A stretch of 58,765 nucleotides of DNA from Takakia lepidozioides (lineage: Eukaryota > Streptophyta > Takakiopsida > Takakiales > Takakiaceae): NCBI GenBank assembly GCA_030704615.1, contig JAKLZA010000367.1, positions 1-58,765 on the forward strand, in the 5' to 3' direction. Positions within the stretch are counted from its first letter, which is position 1; the number at the start of each line of letters is the position of its first letter. Positions 1 to 8,900 of this stretch are shown piece by piece. Under the pieces are notes generated by a model, which saw nothing but the letters and a program-made list of their open reading frames with translations, did no database searches and was not told where the DNA came from. Both the position numbers and the translations under genes were made by a program.

Positions 1-96
1 GTAGGCGCCGCGCCCATCGTTTTTTCTAAGTGCTTAAAGCACCTCCTTCTCCCCCCCCATTTTCATTGTTCTTTGGGAGAGATGGAGTTAAGAGAG

Positions 97-108
97 TAGG
101 GTTTAGGG
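97..108. promoter_or_regulatory. Telobox-like motif (TAGGGTTTAGGG)
   Basis: The sequence is about 1.7 units of the plant telomere repeat TTTAGGG. Its reverse complement contains AAACCCTA, the telobox core. Single teloboxes are known in plant promoters and 5' leaders, especially of translation and ribosomal protein genes. Here it lies about 45 bases upstream of a candidate ATG at 153. It is not a telomere, because no further TTTAGGG units follow. A chance match is possible. Confidence 0.35.
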
Positions 109-152
109 TGGAGGAGAAACCAACCTGGTGCTGAGCGCGAGGTGGTCGCAAG

Positions 153-194
153 ATGGAGAGGAGGTCGTCCCAACGTCGCGCTCAAATGCTGCAG
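153..194 (+). CDS. Possible short first coding exon ending at a splice donor
   Basis: An ATG at 153 has a favourable start context (A at -3, G at +4) and opens 14 codons, MERRSSQRRAQMLQ. They end exactly at CAG/GTAAGT, a perfect plant 5' splice-site consensus with GT at 195-196. If the donor is not used, the frame runs through it and stops at 309-311, giving 52 codons. The residues are basic and match no family I recognise. The telobox-like motif at 97-108 is consistent with a nearby transcription start. No matching acceptor and second exon can be assigned, and the array starts 1.2 kb downstream. This may be a real partial gene, a relic, or coincidence. Confidence 0.2.
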
Positions 195-309
195 GTAAGT
201 TGTGCCTCCTCCTTCACTTTCTCTCTTGCTCTCTTGCCCGAAACTCGGGCTCACATCTCTCTCCCCTATGTGGTAGAAACGCCGTGCAAAGACGGGAGCA
301 AAAGAAGCT

Positions 310-311
<2 letters not shown>

Positions 312-343
<32 letters not shown>
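312..343. repeat. (AG)16 microsatellite
   Basis: Sixteen uninterrupted AG dinucleotides. Such GA/CT tracts are common in plant 5' leaders and first introns. The tract generates low-complexity RERERE or SLSLSL open frames on both strands, which are not evidence of coding. Confidence 0.95.
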
Positions 344-346
<3 letters not shown>

Positions 347-396
347 TGGGTGAGCGGGGGAGAGAGGCCCTGTAGTGGCGGGGACCCGCGCCGTTG

Positions 397-458
397 GCAG
401 CCGCGACAGCAACGGCAGCAGCGCCGGCACCACACCAACAGCAGCAGCAGAGGTAGGT
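397..458. repeat. CAG/GCN-rich low-complexity stretch with (CAG)4 and a donor-like site
   Basis: Interrupted CAG triplets (GCAGCCGCGACAGC and similar) end in a pure (CAG)4 at 439-450. This is directly followed by AG/GTAGGT at 451-458, a second donor-like site. In one frame it would read as Q/R-rich, on the other strand as A/C-rich. It could be a low-complexity exon end or non-coding leader; there is no way to decide from sequence alone. Confidence 0.55.
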
Positions 459-576
459 CAGGGTAGAGAGATGGTCTATGGCTTTGTCTCTGTCATGTGG
501 TAACAAGGGAAAGATGTTGAGAGTTGTCCATAATTTGTATGTCACACCAAAGTTGACAGTCACCGCCCTCCACTCA

Positions 577-610
577 TTTTTATTTTATTTTTTATTTTAT
601 TTTCTTTGTT
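577..610. repeat. T-rich low-complexity tract
   Basis: Runs of 4-6 T separated by single A or C. Low-complexity DNA. It could serve as an intronic U-rich segment in a plant gene, but no convincing acceptor AG follows closely. Confidence 0.7.
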
Positions 611-697
611 GCCTAATCTCTCCCTCTGGAAACTGGGCTTACGAAATTCTTGTCCCAACTTCCATCTTTGAAAAATTCAAAATTAGGTTGTAGGGAA

Positions 698-718
698 TCT
701 GGATGATTTTCATCCAGA
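698..718. repeat. Perfect hairpin, 9-bp arms, 3-nt loop
   Basis: TCTGGATGA (698-706) and TCATCCAGA (710-718) are exact reverse complements around TTT. This is the leftmost member of the hairpin cluster and is inverted in order relative to the others: the GGATGA arm comes first. Confidence 0.85.
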
Positions 719-784
719 ATACATCTTTCTCTTCTGGTGAGATATTTCTTCATTAATACCTATGATTTTTTCATCCTAACCTAC

Positions 785-800
785 CCGGATATCAATCCGG
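785..800. repeat. Perfect inverted repeat CCGGAT / ATCCGG
   Basis: Six-base arms at 785-790 and 795-800 around the loop ATCA. It lies just after a TCATCC half-site at 771-776, so this unit seems to be a rearranged member of the cluster. Confidence 0.7.
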
Positions 801-911
801 AATATACTGATTGTAAAATACCCGCCATTTTTCATCCAACCTGGATAAAAAAGACTTTATCTGATGGGACCTAAATACCTATGGATGATTATGAAGTACC
901 TATGTTTTATT

Positions 912-955
912 CATCCACACTGGATGGAAAATAGTGTATGTCCGTCGGGTTCAAG
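912..955. repeat. Hairpin unit with TCCGTCGGGTTCAAG box
   Basis: CATCCA (912-917) pairs with TGGATG (921-926) around CAC. The 15-base box follows at 941-955. The same order and the identical 15-base box recur 80 bases downstream at 987-1035. Confidence 0.75.
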
Positions 956-986
956 ACAGGTATAAATGAATTAAAAAGCCCCGAAT

Positions 987-1035
987 TTTTTCATCTAACC
1001 TAGATGAAAAACGAACCACATCCGTCGGGTTCAAG
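987..1035. repeat. Best-conserved hairpin unit, 11-bp arms, with TCCGTCGGGTTCAAG box
   Basis: The arm TTTTTCATCTA (987-997) is the exact reverse complement of TAGATGAAAAA (1001-1011), with loop ACC. Relative to its neighbours the arm carries CATCTA instead of CATCCA, and the partner arm carries the matching change TAGATG. The 15-base box lies at 1021-1035. Confidence 0.85.
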
Positions 1036-1090
1036 GCAGAGGATGAACACCCGATGTTTTTCATCTTCCCTGAATGGGAAACGGACAATG

Positions 1091-1140
1091 TCCGTCGGGT
1101 ATATAGTCTGGTGGATGTTTTTCATCCTATAAAGGATGAA
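1091..1140. repeat. Last hairpin of the cluster with preceding TCCGTCGGGT box
   Basis: TTCATCCT (1121-1128) and AGGATGAA (1133-1140) are exact reverse complements around ATAA. Here the third core base pair has changed to T:A in both arms compared with CATCCA/TGGATG. The box at 1091-1100 belongs to the preceding imperfect hairpin at 1066-1080. Confidence 0.8.
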
Positions 1141-1145
1141 TGACG

Positions 1146-1390
1146 AACTGGACAAGGTAAAGCCCTGCGCAACCCTAGTGTCTTTCTTTTTGCGCTGCGA
1201 GAGTGCGCGCGGGAAGCTTGGAGGTGGCGATGGTGCTCGTACTGCAAATCCCGTGAGTTACCAATCCCTGGAGTGTTTAAGGCTCTTGTGAGCGCCGCCT
1301 CTGCCGGCTCTTTAAGGCGATGGCGGTGGCTTAGAGATGAGAAAAGATTCACTGTCTCATCTGTCTGTTTTTTTGCTGCACAAGGGAAAA
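1146..1390. other. GC-richer unique DNA up to the array edge
   Basis: No recognisable gene. It holds a telobox-like ACCCTA near 1172, several CpGs, and an ATG at 1230 in good context (G at -3, G at +4). That ATG gives only eight codons before TGA, although CC/GTGAGT at 1251-1258 resembles a splice donor. The CpG content contrasts with the CpG-poor array. The last bases before the array (AAGGGAAAAGTAAC) share only AAGTAA with the monomer end. Confidence 0.6.
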
Positions 1391-1940
1391 GTAACATAAA
1401 CATACATAGGGTTGTATGGGCATTAAGAAAGAGAACATCAGGTCTTGATGTGTTGTTTCAAAGCACTATCAACCCCATGCCACAGTGAAAAAACAATGAT
1501 ATTAAAAACCATCTTGCCATCAAGCTATAAACAGGTCTGTTTGACTTATCAAAAGCAAGACAGGGCCTTAAAACTTTGTGAAGTCCAAATCAGCACCCTC
1601 CCAGAATTAAAGGCATGCTCAATAGATCAGCTAGCAGCAGGTTGCATTCCTCAAGAGCCACAACGGGCTTTCAAAGAGAAATTGTCTTTTACAACAGCCT
1701 TCTCAACTACCATGCAGAGTAGTTTACCAAGCAAAAAAGGAGAGCTGTTGGAACTGATTGTAAGGCATGCAACATAGTCATAAACCTATTTCCTTTTAAA
1801 GAAAGTCCACCCATCAGCCGGACAGGTGTAAACATGCCATGGAACAGAAATTAAGATATCACTCCAGAACCAATTTACAACCAATATAAATGTGACTGAT
1901 TTATTACACCATGCTTAAACACTTGCATAGTAGTTTCTAA
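1391..1940 (+). repeat. Edge monomer 1 (most diverged, 550 bp)
   Basis: It aligns to the consensus over its full length but has many substitutions: GTTGTATGGG for GCTGTATGGG, GCACTATC for GCATTATC, GACAGGGCC for GACATGGCC, and CATACAT for CGTACAT. It also has small deletions, including one removing the CCTGGAG arm of the monomer inverted repeat. It marks the left end of the array. The 110-codon open frame at 1445-1777 arises from these changes and is not conserved in other monomers. Confidence 0.9.
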
Positions 1941-2436
1941 GTAAGAGAAACATACATAGGGCTGTATGGGCATCAAGAAAGAGAACAGATCAGGTCTTGA
2001 TGTGTTATTTCAAAGCTGTATGACTTATCAAAAGCAAGACAGGGCCTTAAAACTTTGTGAAGTCCAAATCAGCACCCTGCCAGAATTAAAGGCATGCTCA
2101 ATAGATATCAGCTAGCAGCAGGTTACATTCCTCAAGAGCCACAACAGGCTTTCAAAGAAAATTGTCTTTTACAACAACCTTCACAAGTACCCTGCAGAGT
2201 AGTTTACCAAGCAAAAAAGGAGAGATAGAGCTGTTGGAACTGATTGTAAGGCATGCAACATGGTCACAAAACTATTTTCTTTTAGAGAAAGTCCACCACC
2301 CATCAGCCAGACAGGTGTAAACATGCCATGGAACATAAATTAAGCTTGGAGATATCATTCCAGAACCAACTTACAACCAATATAAATGTGACTGATTTAT
2401 TACACCATGCTTAAACACTTGCATAGTAGTTTCTAA
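1941..2436 (+). repeat. Edge monomer 2 with an internal deletion of about 70 bp (496 bp)
   Basis: After TTTCAAAGC near 2015 the sequence jumps to TGTATGACTTATC, skipping the region that in other monomers runs from ATTATCAACC to CAGGTCTGTT. It shares GACAGGGCC and GAAAGTCC with monomer 1 and CATACAT with monomers 1 and 3, so it is an older edge copy. It also reads CAACAGG where the consensus has CAACGGG, which removes a third CpG. Confidence 0.9.
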
Positions 2437-2982
2437 GTAAGAGAAACATACATAGGGCTGTATGGGCATTAAGAAAGAGAACATCAGGTCTTGATGTGTT
2501 GTTTCAAAGCATTATCAACCCCATGCAACAGTAAAAAACAATCACATTAAAAACCAGCCTGCCCTCAAATATAAACAGGTCTGTTTGACTTATCAAAAGC
2601 AAGACATGGCCTTAAAACTTTGTGAAGTCCAAATCAGCACCCTGCCAGAATTAAAGGCATGCTCAATAGATATCAGCTAGCAGCAGGTTACATTCCTCAA
2701 GAGCCACAACGGGCTTTTCAAAGAAAATTGTCTTTTCAACAGCCTTCTCAGTACCCTCAGAGTAGTTTACCAGCAGAAAGGAGAGATAGAGCTGTTGGAA
2801 CTGATTGTAAGGCATGCAACATTTCTTTTCAAGAACGTCCACCACCCATCAGCCAGACAGGTGTAAACATGCCATGGAACATAAATTAAGCCTGGAGATA
2901 TCACTCCAGAACCAACTTACAACCAATATAAATGTGACTGATTTATTACACCATGCTTAAACACTTGCATAGTAGTTTCTAA
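2437..2982 (+). repeat. Edge monomer 3, intermediate type (546 bp)
   Basis: It carries the consensus forms GACATGGCC and GAACGTCC but still the edge form CATACAT and AATAGAT. About 15-18 bases are missing near 2820, where AACAT joins directly to TTCTTTTCAAG. It is a transitional copy between edge and consensus monomers. Confidence 0.88.
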
Positions 2983-5900
2983 GTAAGAGAAACGTACATA
3001 GGGCTGTATGGGCATTAAGAAAGAGAACATCAGGTCTTGATGTGTTGTTTCAAAAGCATTATCAACCCCATGCAACAGTAAAAAACAATCACATTAAAAA
3101 CCAGCCTGCCCTCAAATATAAACAGGTCTGTTTGACTTATCAAAAGCAAGACATGGCCTTAAAACTTTGTGAAGTCCAAATCAGCACCCTGCCAGAATTA
3201 AAGGCATGCTCAAAGATATCAGCTAGCAGCAGGTTACATTCCTCAAGAGCCACAACGGGCTTTCAAAGAAAATTGTCTTTTACAACAGCCTTCTCAGGTA
3301 CCCTGCAGAGTAGTTTACCAAGCAGAAAAGGAGAGATAGAGCTGTTGGAACTGATTGTAAGGCATGCAACATGGTCACAAATTTATTTTCTTTTAAAGAA
3401 CGTCCACCCACCCCATCAGCCAGACAGGTGTAAACATGCCATGGAACATAAATTAAGCCTGGAGATATCACTCCAGAACCAACTTACAACCAATATAAAT
3501 GTGACTGATTTATTACACCATGCTTAAACACTTGCATAGTAGTTTCTAAGTAAGAGAAACGTACATAGGGCTGTATGGGCATTAAGAAAGAGAACATCAG
3601 GTCTTGATGTGTTGTTTCAAAGCATTATCAACCCCATGCAACAGTAAAAAACTCACATTAAAAACCAGCCTGCCCTCAAATATAAACAGGTCTGTTTGAC
3701 TTATCAAAGCAAGACATGGCCTTAAAACTTTGTGAAGTCCAAATCAGCACCCTGCCAGAATTAAAGGCATGCTCAATAGATATCAGCTAGCAGCAGGTTA
3801 CATTCCTCAAGAGCCACAACGGGCTTTCAAAGAAAATTGTCTTTTACAACAGCCTTCTCAGGTACCCTGCAGAGTAGTTTACCAAGCAGAAAAGGAGAGA
3901 TAGAGCTGTTGGAACTGATTGTAAGGCATGCAACATGGTCACAAATTTATTTTCTTTTAAAGAACGTCCACCACCCATCAGCCAGACAGGTGTAAACATG
4001 CCATGGAACATAAATTAAGCCTGGAGATATCACTCCAGAACCAACTTACAACCAATATAAATGTGACTGATTTATTACACCATGCTTAAACACTTGCATA
4101 GTAGTTTCTAAGTAAGAGAAACGTACATAGGGCTGTATGGGCATTAAGAAAGAGAACATCAGGTCTTGATGTGTTGTTTCAAAGCATTATCAACCCCATG
4201 CAACAGTAAAAAACAATCACATTAAAAACCAGCCTGCCTCAAATATAAACAGGTCTGTTTGACTTATCAAAAGCAAGACATGGCCTTAAAACTTTGTGAA
4301 GTCCAAATCAGCACCCTGCCAGAATTAAAGGCATGCTCAACAGATATCAGCTAGCAGCAGGTTACATTCCTCAAGAGCCACAACGGGCTTTCAAAGAAAA
4401 TTGTCTTTTACAACAGCCTTCTCAGGTACCCTGCAGAGTAGTTTACCAAGCAGAAAAGGAGAGATAGAGCTGTTGGAACTGATTGTAAGGCATGCAACAT
4501 GGTCACAAATTTATTTTCTTTTAAAGAACGTCCACCACCCATCAGCCAGACAGGTGTAAACATGCCATGGAACATAAATTAAGCCTGGAGATATCACTCC
4601 AGAACCAACTTACAACCAATATAATGTGACTGATTTATTACACCATGCTTAAACACTTGCATAGTAGTTTCTAAGTAAGAGAAACGTACATAGGGCTGTA
4701 TGGGCATTAAGAAAGAGAACATCAGGTCTTGATGTGTTGTTTCAAAGCATTATCAACCCCATGCAACAGTAAAAAACAATCACATTAAAAACCAGCCTGC
4801 CCTCAAATATAAACAGGTCTGTTGACTTATCAAAAGCAAGACATGGCCTTAAAACTTTGTGAAGTCCAAATCAGCACCCTGCCAGAATTAAAGGCATGCT
4901 CAACAGATATCAGCTAGCAGCAGGTTACATTCCTCAAGAGCCACAACGGGCTTTCAAAGAAATTGTCTTTTACAACAGCCTTCTCAGGTACCCTGCAGGT
5001 AGTTTACCAAGCAGAAAAGGAGAGATAGAGCTGTTGGAACTGATTGTAAGGCATGCAACATGGTCACAAATTTATTTTCTTTTAAAGAACGTCCACCACC
5101 CATCAGCCAGACAGGTGTAAACATGCCATGGAACATAAATTAAGCCTGGAGATATCACTCCAGAACCAACTTACAACCAATATAAATGTGACTGATTTAT
5201 TACACCATGCTTAAACACTTGCATAGTAGTTTCTAAGTAAGAGAAACGTACATAGGGCTGTATGGGCATTAAGAAAGAGAACATCAGGTCTTGATGTGTT
5301 GTTTCAAAGCATTATCAACCCCATGCAACAGTAAAAAACAATCACATTAAAAACCAGCCTGCCCTCAAATATAAACAGGTCTGTTTGACTTATCAAAAGC
5401 AAGACATGGCCTTAAACTTTGTGAAGTCCAAATCAGCACCCTGCCAGAATTAAAGGCATGCTCAACAGATATCAGCTAGCAGCAGGTTACATTCCTCAAG
5501 AGCCACAACGGGCTTTCAAAGAAAATTGTCTTTTACAACAGCCTTCTCAGGTACCCTGCAGAGTAGTTTACCAAGCAGAAAAGGAGAGATAGAGCTGTTG
5601 GAACTGATTGTAAGGCATGCAACATGGTCACAAATTTATTTTCTTTTAAAGAACGTCCACCACCCATCAGCCAGACAGGTGTAAACATGCCATGGAACAT
5701 AAATTAAGCCTGGAGATATCACTCCAGAACCAACTTACAACCAATATAAATGTGACTGATTTATTACACCATGCTTAAACACTTGCATAGTAGTTTCTAA
5801 GTAAGAGAAACGTACATAGGGCTGTATGGGCATTAAGAAAGAGAACATCAGGTCTTGATGTGTTGTTTCAAAGCATTATCAACCCCATGCAACAGTAAAA

Positions 5901-8900
5901 AACAATCACATTAAAAACCAGCCTGCCCTCAAATATAAACAGGTCTGTTTGACTTATCAAAAGCAAGACATGGCCTTAAAACTTTGTGAAGTCCAAATCA
6001 GCACCCTGCCAGAATTAAAGGCATGCTCAACAGATATCAGCTAGCAGCAGGTTACATTCCTCAAGAGCCACAACGGGCTTTCAAAGAAAATTGTCTTTTA
6101 CAACAGCCTTCTCAGGTACCCTGCAGAGTAGTTTACCAAGCAGAAAAGGAGAGATAGAGCTGTTGGAACTGATTTGTAAGGCATGCAACATGGTCACAAA
6201 TTTATTTTCTTTTAAAGAACGTCCACCACCCATCAGCCAGACAGGTGTAAACATGCCATGGAACATAAATTAAGCCTGGAGATATCACTCCAGAACCAAC
6301 TTACAACCAATATAAATGTGACTGATTTATTACACCATGCTTAAACACTTGCATAGTAGTTTCTAAGTAAGAGAAACGTACATAGGGCTGTATGGGCATT
6401 AAGAAAGAGAACATCAGGTCTTGATGTGTTGTTTCAAAGCATTATCAACCCCATGCAACAGTAAAAAACATCACATTAAAAACCAGCCTGCCCTCAAATA
6501 TAAACAGGTCTGTTTGACTTATCAAAAGCAAGACATGGCCTTAAAACTTTGTGAAGTCCAAATCAGCACCCTGCCAGAATTAAAGGCATGCTCAACAGAT
6601 ATCAGCTAGCAGCAGGTTACATTCCTCAAGAGCCACAACGGGCTTTCAAAGAAAATTGTCTTTTACAACAGCCTTCTCAGGTACCCTGCAGAGTAGTTTA
6701 CCAAGCAGAAAAGGAGAGATAGAGCTGTTGGAACTGATTGTAAGGCATGCAACATGGTCACAATTATTTATTTTCTTTTAAAGAACGTCCACCACCCATC
6801 AGCCAGACAGGTGTAAACATGCCATGGAACATAAATTAAGCCTGGAGATATCACTCCAGAACCAACTTACAACCAATATAAATGTGACTGATTTATTACA
6901 CCATGCTTAAAACACTTGCATAGTAGTTTCTAAGTAAGAGAAACGTACATAGGCTGTATGGGCATTAAGAAAGAGAACATCAGGTCTTGATGTGTTGTTT
7001 CAAAGCATTATCAACCCCATGCAACAGTAAAAAACATCACATTAAAAACCAGCCTGCCCTCAAATATAAACAGGTCTGTTTGACTTATCAAAAGCAAGAC
7101 ATGGCCTTAAAACTTTGTGAAGTCCAAATCAGCACCCTGCCAGAATTAAAGGCATGCTCAACAGATATCAGCTAGCAGCAGGTTACATTCCTCAAGAGCC
7201 ACAACGGGCTTTCAAAGAAAATTGTCTTTTACAACAGCCTTCTCAGGTACCCTGCAGAGTAGTTTACCAAGCAGAAAAGGAGAGATAGAGCTGTTGGAAC
7301 TGATTGTAAGGCATGCAACATGGTCACAAATTTATTTTCTTTAAAGAACGTCCACCACCCATCAGCCAGACAGGTGTAAACATGCCATGGAACATAAATT
7401 AAGCCTGGAGATATCACTCCAGAACCAACTTACAACCAATATAAATGTGACTGATTTATTACACCATGCTTAAACACTTGCATAGTAGTTTCTAAGTAAG
7501 AGAAACGTACATAGGGCTGTATGGGCATTAAGAAAGAGAACATCAGGTCTTGATGTGTTTTTCAAAGCATTATCAACCCCATGCAACACAAAAAAACAAT
7601 CACATTAAAAACCAGCCTGCCCTCAAATATAAACAGGTCTGTTTGACTTATCAAAAGCAAGACATGGCCTTAAAACTTTGTGAAGTCCAAATCAGCACCC
7701 TGCCAGAATTAAAGGCATGCTCAACAGATATCAGCTAGCAGCAGGTTACATTCCTCAAGAGCCACAACGGGCTTTCAAAGAAAATTGTCTTTTACAACAG
7801 CCTTCTCAGGTACCCTGCAGAGTAGTTTACCAAGCAGAAAAGGAGAGATAGAGCTGTTGGAACTGATTGTAAGGCATGCAACATGGTCACAAATTTATTT
7901 TCTTTTAAAGAACGTCCACCCACCCATCAGCCAGACAGGTGTAAACATGCCATGGAACATAAATTAAGCCTGGAGATATCACTCCAGAACCAACTTACAA
8001 CCAATATAAATGTGACTGATTTATTACACCATGCTTAAACACTTGCATAGTAGTTTCTAAGTAAGAGAAACGTACATAGGGCTGTATGGGCATTAAGAAA
8101 GAGAACATCAGGTCTTGATGTGTTGTTTCAAAGCATTATCAACCCCATGCAACAGTAAAAAACAATCACATTAAAAACAGCCTGCCCTCAAATATAAACA
8201 GGTCTGTTTGACTTATCAAAAGCAAGACATGGCCTTAAAACTTTGTGAAGTCCAAATCAGCACCCTGCCAGAATTAAAGGCATGCTCAACAGATATCAGC
8301 TAGCAGCAGGTTACATTCCTCAAGAGCCACAACGGGCTTTCAAAGAAAATTGTCTTTTACAACAGCCTTCTCAGGTACCCTGCAGAGTAGTTTACCAAGC
8401 AGAAAAGGAGAGATAGAGCTGTTGGAACTGATTGTAAGGCATGCAACATGGTCACAATTTATTTTCTTTTAAAGAACGTCCACCACCCATCAGCCAGACA
8501 GGTGTAAACATGCCATGGAACATAAATTAAGCCTGGAGATATCACTCCAGAACCAACTTACAACCAATATAAATGTGACTGATTTATTACACCATGCTTA
8601 AACACTTGCATAGTAGTTTCTAAGTAAGAGAAACGTACATAGGGCTGTATGGGCATTAAGAAAGAGAACATCAGGTCTTGATGTGTTGTTTCAAAGCATT
8701 ATCAACCCCATGCAACAGTAAAAACAATCACATTAAAAACCAGCCTGCCCTCAAATATAAACAGGTCTGTTTGACTTATCAAAAGAAGACATGGCCTTAA
8801 ACTTTGTGAAGTCCAAATCAGCACCCTGCCAGAATAAAGGCATGCTCAACAGATATCAGCTAGCAGCAGGTTACATTCCTCAAGAGCCACAACGGGCTTT

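Larger units (their letters stand above)
691..1145. repeat. Degenerate tandem repeat of short hairpins with TCCGTCGGGT boxes
   Basis: Seven inverted repeats lie at 698-718, 785-800, 834-846, 912-926, 987-1011, 1066-1080 and 1121-1140, with centres about 47-85 bases apart. Most have the form TTTTTCATCCA, 3-4 nt, TGGATGAAAA, and several are preceded by ACCTATG or CCCG. TCCGTCGGGT follows at 941-950, 1021-1030 and 1091-1100; the first two copies extend identically over 15 bases. Arm sequences differ between units but stay complementary within each unit. The word CCGTCGG recalls subterminal repeats of some plant CACTA DNA transposons, but no CACTA terminal inverted repeat was found, so that origin is only a guess. 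Coding is unlikely. Confidence 0.75.
1..1390. other. Unique flanking DNA left of the satellite array
   Basis: This stretch shows no similarity to the 565-bp monomer. It begins GC-rich, with a C8 run at 51-58, holds microsatellite, T-rich and hairpin-repeat segments, and ends at the array edge near 1390. Frames of up to 166 codons exist here, but they run through the AG and CAG repeats on either strand and are low-complexity, so I do not call them genes. The GTAAG-type donors and a telobox suggest a 5' gene end, but no complete exon-intron structure can be built within 1.4 kb. Confidence 0.8.

Noticed and set aside
97-108. Telomere or interstitial telomere array
   Set aside because: Fewer than two TTTAGGG units are present, with no extension on either side.
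63-563. Minus-strand 166-codon frame and overlapping plus-strand 112-codon frame in the flank
   Set aside because: Both pass through the (AG)16 and CAG-rich tracts and consist mainly of SLSLSL, RERERE, and A/C- or Q/R-rich runs. They oppose each other over the same bases. Low complexity explains the open frames.
1230-1258. Second candidate first exon (ATG at 1230, GTGAGT at 1253)
   Set aside because: Only seven codons plus two bases precede the donor-like site, the unspliced frame stops at once, and no further exon or promoter evidence is visible.
3042-3527. 161-codon open frame across monomer 4, the longest in the array
   Set aside because: It exists only because single-base indels (an extra A near 3055, a lost T near 3212, an extra C near 3408) join short frames. 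The consensus monomer has stops in the same places and no frame above about 55 codons. No family resemblance and no conservation between copies.
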